From positions 62,001 through 126,000 of the forward strand of contig NZ_LXEW01000016.1 in NCBI RefSeq assembly GCF_001655055.1: a stretch of 64,000 bases of DNA, given 5' to 3'. The notes under the pieces were generated by a model. It was not told the origin of the DNA, made no database searches, and saw only the letters and a program-made list of their open reading frames with translations. Position numbers and translations under genes: made by a program. Origin of the DNA: Providencia heimbachae ATCC 35613. GTDB lineage: Bacteria; Pseudomonadota; Gammaproteobacteria; Enterobacterales; Enterobacteriaceae. Positions 56,188 to 64,000 of this stretch are shown here, one piece after another (the first letter of the stretch is position 1; each line of letters opens with the position of its first letter).

Positions 56188-57323
56188 CCACCGCCGCCTC
56201 CCATTTTTCATGGCGCAGGCTTAAAGCCTTGTGCTGGAAAGAGAGTAAGCAAATTGTACGCGACCCAAGCAGCGCACTCATTGCAATCGTCATCCCGTTG
56301 ATGCTGTTATTTATTTTTGGTTATGGCATTAATTTAGATTCAAGCAAGCTGCGTGTAGGCATTTTATTGGATCAACAAAGTCAGGAAGCACGTGAACTTG
56401 TTGATACTTTTACCGGATCCCCATTTATTGATGCCACGATCAGTGATAATCGGCAATTATTAGTGGATAAAATGCAAGCGGGTGAAATCCGTGGAATAGT
56501 CGTCATTCCGGTTGATTTTGCTGCACAATTATTAAAACCTGAAGGCCATGCGACAATCCAAGTGATCACCGATGGTAGCGAACCCAATACAGCTAATTTT
56601 GTTCAGGCCTACACCAAAGGTATTTGGCATACATGGCTTGTGCAGCAGGGTGAAAATAAAGGCTATCCCACTGACCCATTGATTGAGTTAAATATGCGCT
56701 ATTGGTTTAATGAAGCCGCAATTAGCCAGCATTTTATTATTCCAGGTGCAATTAGTATCATCATTACTGTTGTCGGTGCTATTTTAACATCACTGGTGAT
56801 CGCCCGAGAATGGGAGCGGGGCACAATGGAAGCCCTACTTTCCACGCAAATAACACGTACTGAATTACTGCTTTCTAAACTATTACCTTACCAAGTACTT
56901 GGCTCATTGGTGATGGTGTTATGTATGTTTGTCACCACCTTCGTGCTAGATGTGCCCTACCGAGGCTCACTTTTAGTCTTATTTGTCATTACCAGCCTTT
57001 ACCTTGCCACCGCCCTCGGTATGGGGTTGCTAATTTCAACCATAACACGCAATCAATTTAACGCCGCCATGGTGGCCTTGAATGCCGCATTCTTACCCGC
57101 AATTATGTTATCTGGATTTATTTTCGAGATCGACAGCATGCCGGCAATCATTCAGGCTGTAACTTATTTTATCCCCGCACGGTACTTTGTAAGCAGCTTA
57201 CAAACACTGTTTCTTGCCGGAGATATTTATATGGTGTTGTTCACTGATTTTCTTTTATTGATTGCTTCAGCAATTTTATTTATTGGCTTGACCGCGCTAA
57301 AAACGCGTCGCCGGCTTGATTAA
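56184..57323 (+). CDS. ybhS: ABC exporter permease YbhS
   Basis: YbhS is an ABC-2 type permease: one N-terminal helix, a large periplasmic domain (about 50-180) and five C-terminal helices. Of 379 residues, the family motif [23 protein letters not shown] lies at about 210 (split here as [13 protein letters not shown] and ITRTELL), and [17 protein letters not shown] is near the end. It overlaps ybhF by four bases and is followed 9 bases later by its homologue ybhR, so the two probably form a heterodimer. Confidence 0.93.
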   Translation: MTTAASHFSWRRLKALCWKESKQIVRDPSSALIAIVIPLMLLFIFGYGINLDSSKLRVGILLDQQSQEARELVDTFTGSPFIDATISDNRQLLVDKMQAGEIRGIVVIPVDFAAQLLKPEGHATIQVITDGSEPNTANFVQAYTKGIWHTWLVQQGENKGYPTDPLIELNMRYWFNEAAISQHFIIPGAISIIITVVGAILTSLVIAREWERGTMEALLSTQITRTELLLSKLLPYQVLGSLVMVLCMFVTTFVLDVPYRGSLLVLFVITSLYLATALGMGLLISTITRNQFNAAMVALNAAFLPAIMLSGFIFEIDSMPAIIQAVTYFIPARYFVSSLQTLFLAGDIYMVLFTDFLLLIASAILFIGLTALKTRRRLD

Positions 57324-57332
57324 GGTGCAACC

Positions 57333-58439
57333 ATGTTTTATCGCTTATATACCTTGATTATGAAAGAACTACAATCATTACTGCAGGAGCCTCAAACGCG
57401 GATTATTTTGATCCTGCCGGTCATTTTTCAGATGATTTTGTTCCCACTCGCGGCAACGTTAGAAGTGACGAATACCACGATTGCTATTTTTGATGAAGAT
57501 AGCGGCAAACACTCCGTTGAACTAACACAACGACTTGCCAAAGCCAGTGCATTTTCACAGGTGCTGTTACTAAAAAATGAACAGGAAATTCGCGAAACAC
57601 TCGATAACCGTAAAGCGCTGTTAGTTGTTCGCTTTGGACAAAATTTTAGTGCTGATATTGCCAGCCAACATGGCGCAAATATGATGCTATTACTTGATGG
57701 CCGAAATTCAAATAGCGCACAAATTGCCGCCAACTATATTGAGCAAATAGTGATGCAATATGAGCAAGAACTCACAAGCGGTCGAACCTTACCCAATAAT
57801 AGCGAATTAGTTGTCCGAAATTGGTATAACCCAAATTTAGACTATAAATGGTTTATCGTGCCTTCATTAGTTGCGTTGATAACAACTATTGGCGTGCTGA
57901 TTGTCACCTCACTTTCTATTGCAAGAGAACGTGAGCAAGGTACGCTGGATCAGTTACTGGTTTCACCACTGACAACATGGCAAATTTTTATCGGTAAAGC
58001 GATACCTGCGCTGATTGTCGCAACAGTGCAAGCAACCTTAGTTTTGATTATTGGTATTTTCTGTTATCAAATCCCATTTGCGGGTTCATTACTGCTTTTC
58101 TATGCCACCATGCTTTTTTATGGATTATCTTTGGTCGGCTTTGGCTTGTTGATCTCAGCCCTCTGCTCAACTCAGCAACAGGCATTTATTGGCGTTTTTG
58201 TCTTTATGATGCCAGCCGTACTGTTATCTGGCTATGTTTCCCCTGTTGAAAACATGCCTGTGTGGCTACAAGACATCACTTGGATAAATCCAATACGACA
58301 TTTCACTGATATAACTAAGCAGATCTATCTCAAAGATGCTGATTTTTCGGTAATTTTTCATAGTTTATGGCCGCTATTTATCATTGCCGTCGTCACTACG
58401 AATGTTGCTTACTATTTGTTTAGGAAAAAGATTGCATAG
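57333..58439 (+). CDS. ybhR: ABC exporter permease YbhR
   Basis: This 368-residue ABC-2 permease is homologous to YbhS. Signature segments are [40 protein letters not shown] (about 199) and the C-terminal [18 protein letters not shown]. It completes the cecR-ybhGFSR set and ends at a terminator shared with convergent ybhL. Confidence 0.93.
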   Translation: MFYRLYTLIMKELQSLLQEPQTRIILILPVIFQMILFPLAATLEVTNTTIAIFDEDSGKHSVELTQRLAKASAFSQVLLLKNEQEIRETLDNRKALLVVRFGQNFSADIASQHGANMMLLLDGRNSNSAQIAANYIEQIVMQYEQELTSGRTLPNNSELVVRNWYNPNLDYKWFIVPSLVALITTIGVLIVTSLSIAREREQGTLDQLLVSPLTTWQIFIGKAIPALIVATVQATLVLIIGIFCYQIPFAGSLLLFYATMLFYGLSLVGFGLLISALCSTQQQAFIGVFVFMMPAVLLSGYVSPVENMPVWLQDITWINPIRHFTDITKQIYLKDADFSVIFHSLWPLFIIAVVTTNVAYYLFRKKIA

Positions 58440-58513
58440 ATTGCAAATTTTCAAAAAATGATATTGAAGTGATTCATTAGCTGATTAGATTTTATGATAT
58501 TAATGCAATAAAA

Positions 58514-58564
58514 AACCCTTGCCTGTGCAATTATATTAATTCAATAAATTGCAGGGCAAGGGTT
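58514..58564. terminator. Bidirectional terminator between ybhR and ybhL
   Basis: AACCCTTGCCTGTGCAATT (58514-58532) pairs with AATTGCAGGGCAAGGGTT (58547-58564) with one bulge. A run of A residues precedes it and TCTAATTTTTT follows, so both strands have T-rich tails. Confidence 0.88.
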
Positions 58565-58604
58565 CTAATTTTTTAGTCTGTTACGCTAACGTTAATAAAA
58601 CAGA

Positions 58605-59312
58605 TTAGCGACGGTCACCGAAAATACGTAGCAACATCAGGAACAAGTTGATGAAGTCTAAGTACAGAGATAACGCACCCATAATTGAGTATTTGCGCAT
58701 CGTTTCTCTGTCATTTTCGTCAATCTGTGAGCCCATGTCTTTCAGTTTTTGTGTGTCATATGCAGTCAAAGCAGCAAACAGTAACACACCACCGTAAGTG
58801 ATCACCCAGTACATCATTGAGCTTTGCAGCCAGATGTTAACCAGTGAAGCAACCACGATACCAATCAGTGCCATAAACAGGAAGTTACCCATACCAGTTA
58901 AGCTACGTTTAGTGGTATAGCCATAGAAGCTCAGCGCACCAAACATCACTGCCGTGATAACAAACGTCCCTGCGACCGATTCACCAGTATAAACAGCAAG
59001 AATAACCGAGATAGTTAAACCGGTTAGCAGCGAGTACAGCATAAACATACCCGTAGCCATCATTCCGCTCATTCTTTGCAGTAAAAATGATAGCCCCATC
59101 ACTAAGCCAAGCTCAGCAATGATCATGCCAAAAAATAAAATTTTATTCGTTGCAATCGTGATGTATAAACCACTGCTCAAAGAATACATCGCGACGAACG
59201 CTGTCAGCAGTAGACCGACTGTCATCCAGCCATATACTTGCGACATAAATGCCTGAACGCCAGTGTTGGCCCTCTGGACAAGAGAATCATTACGTTGATC
59301 AAACTGACCCAT
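58605..59312 (-). CDS. ybhL: Bax inhibitor-1 (BI-1/YccA) family membrane protein YbhL
   Basis: The 235-residue inner-membrane protein has seven helices and the BI-1 family pattern: QAFMSQVYGWMTVGLLLTAF near the N-terminus, FGALSFYGYTTKRSLTGMGNF in the middle and TAYDTQKLKDMG with the conserved Asp towards the end. Relatives act as pH-sensitive calcium leak channels; the function of YbhL is not settled. It lies between ybhR and moaE, as in the E. coli region. Confidence 0.92.
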   Translation of the reverse strand: MGQFDQRNDSLVQRANTGVQAFMSQVYGWMTVGLLLTAFVAMYSLSSGLYITIATNKILFFGMIIAELGLVMGLSFLLQRMSGMMATGMFMLYSLLTGLTISVILAVYTGESVAGTFVITAVMFGALSFYGYTTKRSLTGMGNFLFMALIGIVVASLVNIWLQSSMMYWVITYGGVLLFAALTAYDTQKLKDMGSQIDENDRETMRKYSIMGALSLYLDFINLFLMLLRIFGDRR

Positions 59313-59445
59313 GATGGTTACCCTTCCATTAAAAGAAAAATCGACCTAGTAAAAATACTGCGATCGGAAAAATTATACCAAAGTTTATCACAATATTTTG
59401 ACAATACATTCAGCAAATTCGTATTTTTCAGGGGAAAATGTGCGA

Positions 59446-59898
59446 TTACCAGCGGTTAGCTGATGCTTCATCACTTTCTTTGGCTTCGACCCAACGCTCA
59501 CTTTCAGGAAGCGCCTCTTTTTTCCAAAATGGGGCTTTAGTTTTTAAGTAATCCATAATAAATTCAGCCGCTTCAAATGCTGCATTTCGATGAGCACTCG
59601 TCACGCCAACAAATACAATCTCTTCACCGGGCTGTAAAGTTCCCACCCGATGAATAACACTCACTCGCTGCAAAGGCCAACGACCTCTCGCTTCTTCCGT
59701 TATATTTTTTAACGCTTTTTCAGTCATTCCTGGGTAATGTTCGAGGGTTAACGCCGCAACACTGTCCCCTAAGTTATGGTTTCTCACTTTACCCGTAAAA
59801 GTTACTACCGCACCATCGCTATCACATTCAGCCAACCACTGGTATTGTTCACCAACACTGAAGTTCTCAGTTTGAACGGCTATATGGGTATTTTCCAT
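59446..59898 (-). CDS. moaE: Molybdopterin synthase catalytic subunit MoaE
   Basis: MoaE, with thiocarboxylated MoaD, inserts sulfur into cyclic pyranopterin to give molybdopterin. The start is taken as ATG 59898 (150 residues, the E. coli length), since GGAGG lies six bases upstream; the in-frame GTG two codons earlier abuts that site. Motifs: AVVTFTGKVRNHNLGDSV, LEHYPGMTEKAL, VGVTSAHRNAAFEA and the catalytic-lysine region LKTKAPFWKKE. It overlaps the end of the moaD region and is last of the moaACDE operon. Confidence 0.95.
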   Translation of the reverse strand: MENTHIAVQTENFSVGEQYQWLAECDSDGAVVTFTGKVRNHNLGDSVAALTLEHYPGMTEKALKNITEEARGRWPLQRVSVIHRVGTLQPGEEIVFVGVTSAHRNAAFEAAEFIMDYLKTKAPFWKKEALPESERWVEAKESDEASANRW

Positions 59899-59900
59899 CC

Positions 59901-60149
59901 TCACCCTCCGGTTACTGGCGGGAAGAAAGCCACTTCATCCCCAGCGGTTAAAGGATGATCGCTTAAAACAAATGATTGATTAACTGCCGCAAGCAATTTG
60001 CCATCTTCGAGTGCGAGAGCCCAACGATCACCTTTTTGAGATAATACTTGGCGTAAAGACTCAACGGTTGGGTAATTTTCAGTGAGTTCTAAGCGATCCG
60101 TTCCGACTAATTCCCGAACTTGAGCAAAAAATAAAACTGTAATCATCAT
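59901..60149 (-). CDS. moaD: Molybdopterin synthase sulfur-carrier subunit MoaD
   Basis: MoaD is a ubiquitin-like sulfur carrier. The 82-residue protein ends in the required double glycine (FFPPVTGG), which MoeB adenylates. [14 protein letters not shown] and [17 protein letters not shown] match E. coli. Two ATGs lie in tandem at the start (60149 and 60146); the first overlaps the moaC stop codon (ATGA). Confidence 0.95.
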   Translation of the reverse strand: MMITVLFFAQVRELVGTDRLELTENYPTVESLRQVLSQKGDRWALALEDGKLLAAVNQSFVLSDHPLTAGDEVAFFPPVTGG

Positions 60150-60622
60150 GCCACCTTAAAGTGTCCAGATTTGCCGCCTGTTTTTTCAAGTAAACGAACA
60201 GGGCCAATCACCATGTCTTTTTGCACCGCTTTACACATATCGTAGATTGTCAGCGCTGCCACAGAAGCCGCCGTTAAAGCCTCCATTTCAACCCCAGTTT
60301 TACCAGTTAAGCGGCAACAGGTTTCAATACGAATACGATTGTGTTCCTGTTCAGCTTCAAGCATGACTTCAACTTTGGTCAATAACAATGGATGACACAA
60401 AGGGATCAGCTGCCAAGTATTTTTAGCTGCTTGAATACCGGCGATACGTGCCGTTGCGAAAACATCGCCTTTATGGTGGCTACCATCAACTATCATGGCT
60501 AACGTTTCTGGGTTCATGGTGACATAAGCTTCGGCTCGTGCTTCACGAACCGTTTCTGTTTTTGCAGAAACATCAACCATATGAGCCTCGCCCGACGCAT
60601 TGAGGTGAGTCAGCTGGGACAT
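60146..60622 (-). CDS. moaC: Cyclic pyranopterin monophosphate synthase MoaC
   Basis: MoaC converts the MoaA product, 3',8-cyclo-GTP, to cyclic pyranopterin monophosphate. The 158-residue protein shows [17 protein letters not shown], the active-site [27 protein letters not shown] and [22 protein letters not shown]. It is separated from moaA by only 25 bases. E. coli has moaB between the two; here moaB is absent. Confidence 0.96.
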   Translation of the reverse strand: MSQLTHLNASGEAHMVDVSAKTETVREARAEAYVTMNPETLAMIVDGSHHKGDVFATARIAGIQAAKNTWQLIPLCHPLLLTKVEVMLEAEQEHNRIRIETCCRLTGKTGVEMEALTAASVAALTIYDMCKAVQKDMVIGPVRLLEKTGGKSGHFKVA

Positions 60623-60647
60623 ATTTTCTCCTAAAAATCAAAAATAG

Positions 60648-61628
60648 TTAGCCGCCAATGACGGATAAATTTGGGGTAATGCCGCTATCGCCCATATGAA
60701 GGAAATGTGTTTCACGTTTCGATAACAATCCACGTTGAATGCGTGCCTTAAGGGCTTCATTTTGATTATCATCACCCAGTAAATCACGAAGTGGAATGCC
60801 ATTTTCACCAAATAAACACAAATGCAGATTGCCTAAAGATGAAACGCGCAGGCGGTTACAGCTTTGGCAGAAATCTTTTTCATATGGCATGATAAGCCCG
60901 ATTTCACCTTGGTAATCAGGATGGCTAAACACTTGAGCGGGGCCGTCACTGCGAGAACGAGGAAGCATATACCACCCTTCGTTAATCAAGCGATCGCGGA
61001 CGGTTTCTCCTGAAACATGGTAACGTTGGAATAAATCACTGCCGTCACCGGTTTCCATTAATTCAATAAAACGCAGTTGGATTGGTCGATGCTTAATCCA
61101 ATTTAGGAAAGACTTCAGTGCGATGTCATTGACATTTTTCATCAACACCGCGTTAACTTTAATTTTTTCAAAACCCGCATCAAAGGCAGCATCAATGCCT
61201 TTCATCACTTGGAAAAATTTATCTTGCCCTGTAATGGCCGCAAACTGGCGTGGATCTAGACTATCAACACTGACATTAATCGCGCCGAGTCCTGCTGCTT
61301 TCCATTCTTTAACATCTCTTGCCATACGATAGCCGTTGGTCGTCACTGCGATTTTTTTGATAACGTCATTTTCATTAATTGCAGCAATGATATCGCTAAA
61401 ATCTTTACGCATGGTTGGCTCACCGCCAGTGATGCGCACTTTTTCAGTGCCCAGCTCTGCGAATGCAGTACTAATACGGCGAATTTCATCGAGCGTTAGG
61501 AATTCATGGCGACCACTGGGTTTGTAGCCATCAGGGAGGCAGTATGTGCAACGAAAGTTGCAAACATCTGTAATAGAGAGACGAAGATAGTAAAATTTCC
61601 GGTCAAATTGATCGACAAGTTGCTGCAT
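60648..61628 (-). CDS. moaA: GTP 3',8-cyclase MoaA (radical SAM)
   Basis: MoaA begins molybdopterin synthesis, turning GTP into 3',8-cyclo-GTP. The 326-residue protein has the radical-SAM cluster CNFRCTYC (Cys23, 27, 30), [10 protein letters not shown] for SAM binding, the second cluster in [18 protein letters not shown] and the C-terminal GG. The start is ATG 61628 after AAAGGTG; the ORF extends upstream to 61766, but that stretch is leader RNA and not protein. It is first in moaACDE and is preceded by a probable riboswitch. Confidence 0.96.
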   Translation of the reverse strand: MQQLVDQFDRKFYYLRLSITDVCNFRCTYCLPDGYKPSGRHEFLTLDEIRRISTAFAELGTEKVRITGGEPTMRKDFSDIIAAINENDVIKKIAVTTNGYRMARDVKEWKAAGLGAINVSVDSLDPRQFAAITGQDKFFQVMKGIDAAFDAGFEKIKVNAVLMKNVNDIALKSFLNWIKHRPIQLRFIELMETGDGSDLFQRYHVSGETVRDRLINEGWYMLPRSRSDGPAQVFSHPDYQGEIGLIMPYEKDFCQSCNRLRVSSLGNLHLCLFGENGIPLRDLLGDDNQNEALKARIQRGLLSKRETHFLHMGDSGITPNLSVIGG

Positions 61629-61745
61629 AATCACACCTTTCCAAATACGGGAGATGCAGACATTTCTATCACGCACCCTGGTGGTTCTAGACCACGGCCA
61701 GAGCATCATATTCGATTCATCGAACTTAGATACAAAGGCTAGGAG
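61629..61745 (-). ncRNA. Probable molybdenum-cofactor (Moco) riboswitch, moaA leader
   Basis: The untranslated leader of moaA carries ordered structure. One hairpin pairs GTGGT (61681-61685) with ACCAC (61691-61695), extended by CTGG/CCAG. The conserved-looking GATGTCTGCATCTCCC lies next, upstream of the AAAGGTG ribosome site. E. coli moaA has a Moco-sensing leader in this position, and several of these segments match it as I remember it. The limits are approximate. Confidence 0.68.
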
Positions 61746-62070
61746 TTTTAATCGGAACTCAGTCACTGATTTTAAAACATAAAATAAGCAACAAGTTCAC
61801 TTAATTTCTGTAAGGATTCTAGCGTATAGAAAAAGAAAAAGCGAATTGCAAATCGATATATAACAACATATACAACGACTTACAATAATTACTATATAAT
61901 TACCGAAGCCCTTATTATCACAGGTAATTTTGGAATTATTAATCTGGAAACCAATACAATTCCACCTTGAATGGTTAACATATCTTATTATTTAAATAAA
62001 CATTTATTGATATAGATCTAAAATGGGGCCTCAAGACCCCATCTAATTGTTTATATTATAAATATTTGAG
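61746..62070. other. Gap between moaA leader and TonB receptor gene
   Basis: This strongly AT-rich stretch must contain the moaA promoter, which I cannot place. A weak hairpin (62023-62042) lies next to the receptor stop codon. No gene is seen. Confidence 0.5.
62023..62042 (-). terminator. Possible terminator of TonB receptor gene
   Basis: A 6-bp stem ATGGGG/CCCCAT with an 8-base loop lies 29 bases after the receptor stop and is followed on the minus strand by TTTTAG. It is weak. Confidence 0.45.
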
Positions 62071-64000
62071 TTAAAACGTATAAGTAACCCCACCACTTAC
62101 CGTTCGTCCACGCCCTAACGTATTCGAAAGACTCTCGCCAAAACTGACTACATAGGCTCTATTGGTTAAGTTTTCGACATTTCCGCGAATAATAAGATCG
62201 TCAGTAATTGCATAACTCGCATAAAGATCGATTAGGGTATATTTCGGCCAATCTGCCAAATACGGTTGGTTACTTTGTGCTGAATGATCTTGAAAGCCCG
62301 GCGTAAAGCGAACAACCATACCCCCGTCTAATTTACGATCAAATGCACGCCCGCCTAAAGTAAATGCGCCTCGATCTCCCGGTAGGTTAGCCGAGCTGCT
62401 AAAAACAGCGCCATTGTGACAATTAATATACTCGCTTTGTTGTTCATCTGCTTCCATATACCAGTTGCCGGGACCACTGTTAGCACCGCCTTTCAGTACA
62501 CCACCTAGCCATGCGGGATGCGCACAAAATTTATTTTTGCCAATCATATGAGTAAATGTTAAATCAGCATAAACAAAGCCTGCATCATAATTGATTTGAT
62601 ATTCAAACCCTCTAAACCGTGTTGTACTCAAGTTATTACTATATGCTGCATTACCAATACTCGGGTTAACCATTCCCGGTTTGGTACGGTTTAACGCCAG
62701 ATTAATATAATTATCAACCCGGGTATCAAAGTAAGCCACTTTTGTCATCAATCGGTCTTCTTCAAGCACGAATTGGGGGTAATTGACATTCATTCCAACT
62801 TCCCATGCATTTGAGCGCTCAGGTTTTAAATAAGGGTTAGGGAATTGAGTCGATGAACTATGTGCACTGCCGGTCGTGAGTGTTTCGGTGATAGCAGGTG
62901 GTCGCCAAGAACGGCCATAGCTGGTAAATAGCTCCATCCACTCCAGACCGGGGTGAACAGCCAACCGAATATTAGGTGAGAATGCGCCTTCGGACTTATC
63001 TACATCCCATGACTGTACAATATTAACCCCCTGACATGCTCGAGAACTCAATGCCTTACACGGGTTATCTTTAGTATAAGGATATGTCCGATACCCCATA
63101 CTTGTTTGACCTTTTAAATGGTAATAGTCGTAACGTATCCCACCTTCAAGAGTTAACCAATCATCATGCTCATAGGTCAATGTGGTAAATAATGAGCTAA
63201 GAGAGCGCTTACCATCTGGTGTAACACCACTTGCAGACTCTTGGGTTGAGCTACTTGAGGCCTTATCTTGGAATGTTTCTAACCCATAATGGGCTTTTAG
63301 TACATTATTATAGTTAAATTCAATTTCAGACTGGTTTTCAAGCTGTAATCCAACGGTTTTAACGCGGGTATCCATTTGATAACCGTTGTTAAACGCCTTA
63401 CTTGTTGAATAAGTTTGACTATCATCTTGGGTATCGACGAAATAAACCTTACTTTTGAATTCGGTACTCCATGGACTATCACTAAATTGCTGATAATCTA
63501 AGGCAACGTTTTTAGTGGTTACATCACTAAATCCACTGCTTTTCCAACCCAATTTATACGGCCAACTTCCCGATAAGTTGGTTAAAGTTCCTGCATTTGG
63601 TGTCGCAACTTTAGTTTCTAAATAATTAAACTGTAATCGCTGGGAATCACTGATATTCCAACCTGCTTTTGCCAAATACGAGGTCATTTGATAATTACTG
63701 TCAGTCACTCGGGTATGTTTAAGGTCACGAACTAATTGGTCATAATGCCCAGTGTCATTATTGATCCGAATATCACCAATATTGCCATGAGTTCCGGGTT
63801 TGTAATCTCCTAAACGACGCTCGCTAGCGGCAAAGAGCAAGTCCCCTTTATCGTTACCTAACGCAATAATACTACTGCCCACAAAATGGGTATTGTTCGT
63901 TCCTGTGCTAGCATGGAGTTTTCCACCAAACGTTTTGTCTTTCGATAAAAAATCGGCAGCATTCACCGTCGTGAAGGTAGCAACACCACCAAGGGTACCG
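62071..64000 (-). CDS. TonB-dependent outer-membrane receptor, probably heme/HasR type (5' end outside window)
   Basis: The frame runs off the window end, so the signal peptide, TonB box and most of the plug are missing. At the edge the plug ends with GTLGGVATFTTVNAADFL. The 22-stranded barrel follows, with typical alternating strands, SYGRSWRPPAITET, PNPYLKPERSNAWEVGMN, ENLTNRAYVVSFGESL and the C-terminal GVTYTF ending in Phe. The WRPPAITET and NPYLKPERS stretch recalls HasR-type heme or hemophore receptors, but the ligand is uncertain. At least 643 residues remain. Confidence 0.85.
   Translation of the reverse strand, partial: GTLGGVATFTTVNAADFLSKDKTFGGKLHASTGTNNTHFVGSSIIALGNDKGDLLFAASERRLGDYKPGTHGNIGDIRINNDTGHYDQLVRDLKHTRVTDSNYQMTSYLAKAGWNISDSQRLQFNYLETKVATPNAGTLTNLSGSWPYKLGWKSSGFSDVTTKNVALDYQQFSDSPWSTEFKSKVYFVDTQDDSQTYSTSKAFNNGYQMDTRVKTVGLQLENQSEIEFNYNNVLKAHYGLETFQDKASSSSTQESASGVTPDGKRSLSSLFTTLTYEHDDWLTLEGGIRYDYYHLKGQTSMGYRTYPYTKDNPCKALSSRACQGVNIVQSWDVDKSEGAFSPNIRLAVHPGLEWMELFTSYGRSWRPPAITETLTTGSAHSSSTQFPNPYLKPERSNAWEVGMNVNYPQFVLEEDRLMTKVAYFDTRVDNYINLALNRTKPGMVNPSIGNAAYSNNLSTTRFRGFEYQINYDAGFVYADLTFTHMIGKNKFCAHPAWLGGVLKGGANSGPGNWYMEADEQQSEYINCHNGAVFSSSANLPGDRGAFTLGGRAFDRKLDGGMVVRFTPGFQDHSAQSNQPYLADWPKYTLIDLYASYAITDDLIIRGNVENLTNRAYVVSFGESLSNTLGRGRTVSGGVTYTF

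Noticed and set aside
61629-61766. 46-residue N-terminal extension of MoaA
   Set aside because: The known family start at 61628 has a good ribosome site, and the extension coincides with the structured leader.

Overview
The window looks like the chromosome of a member of the Morganellaceae, most probably Providencia. The evidence is an AT-rich enterobacterial gene set, E. coli-like local gene order (his-gnd, udk-dcd-asmA next to yegH, mrp/metG, yohJK-cdd, sanA, yeiB-folE, rhlE/cecR-ybhGFSR-ybhL-moaEDCA), and a rhomboid protease that closely resembles AarA of Providencia stuartii as I remember it. No rRNA, tRNA, CRISPR array, insertion sequence or prophage was seen. Nearly everything is core metabolism, with a few accessory insertions.

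Layout. 1-1.1 kb: end of the histidine operon (hisF partial, hisI). 1.2-5.5 kb: a trans-editing deacylase (yeaK), a type-B chloramphenicol acetyltransferase, a Bcr/CflA efflux pump and gnd. 5.7-11.6 kb: yegH, an unknown 247-residue islet gene, then asmA-dcd-udk on the minus strand. 11.7-18.4 kb: an HtpX-like protease with LemA, mrp (apbC), metG, yohJK. 18.6-24.2 kb: cdd with a CRP-type promoter, an AT-rich three-gene cassette of unknown function, NAD-malic enzyme and aarA. 24.2-29.1 kb: a MurNAc operon (murQ-murP-murR plus a TauE-family permease) beside a secreted CBM9-like protein, with CRP-like sites. 29.5-32.1 kb: sanA, yeiB, folE. 32.3-37.5 kb: a complete L-galactonate cluster (lgoR, uxaB, lgoD divergent from lgoT). 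37.7-49.8 kb: moeAB, yjdM, ybiT, a GNAT enzyme, a LOG protein, rhtA, dps, a cupin, dinG, an unlisted 53-residue membrane protein, sseA and a GlsB-family protein. 50-64 kb: dusC-rhlE, cecR-ybhGFSR, ybhL, moaACDE behind a likely molybdenum-cofactor riboswitch, and the 3' part of a TonB-dependent receptor (5' end outside the window).

How the genes work together. The lgo cluster holds the uptake protein, two successive oxidoreductases and the regulator for L-galactonate to D-tagaturonate to D-altronate. A tandem direct repeat with exact 30-bp spacing lies in its divergent control region. The mur operon imports and phosphorylates MurNAc and cleaves it to GlcNAc-6-P plus D-lactate. The TauE-family permease overlapping murR could deal with a by-product. 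moaACDE (no moaB) and moeAB cover most of molybdopterin synthesis.

The most unusual items are the islet protein at 7470-8213, which carries SILK-like and RVxF-like short motifs reminiscent of eukaryotic protein phosphatase 1 ligands; the AT-rich cassette at 19599-21033, possibly an effector/immunity-type module; the overlapping palindrome and hairpin between cecR and ybhG; and a family of imperfect inverted-repeat elements in intergenic gaps. All functional claims for these are inference.
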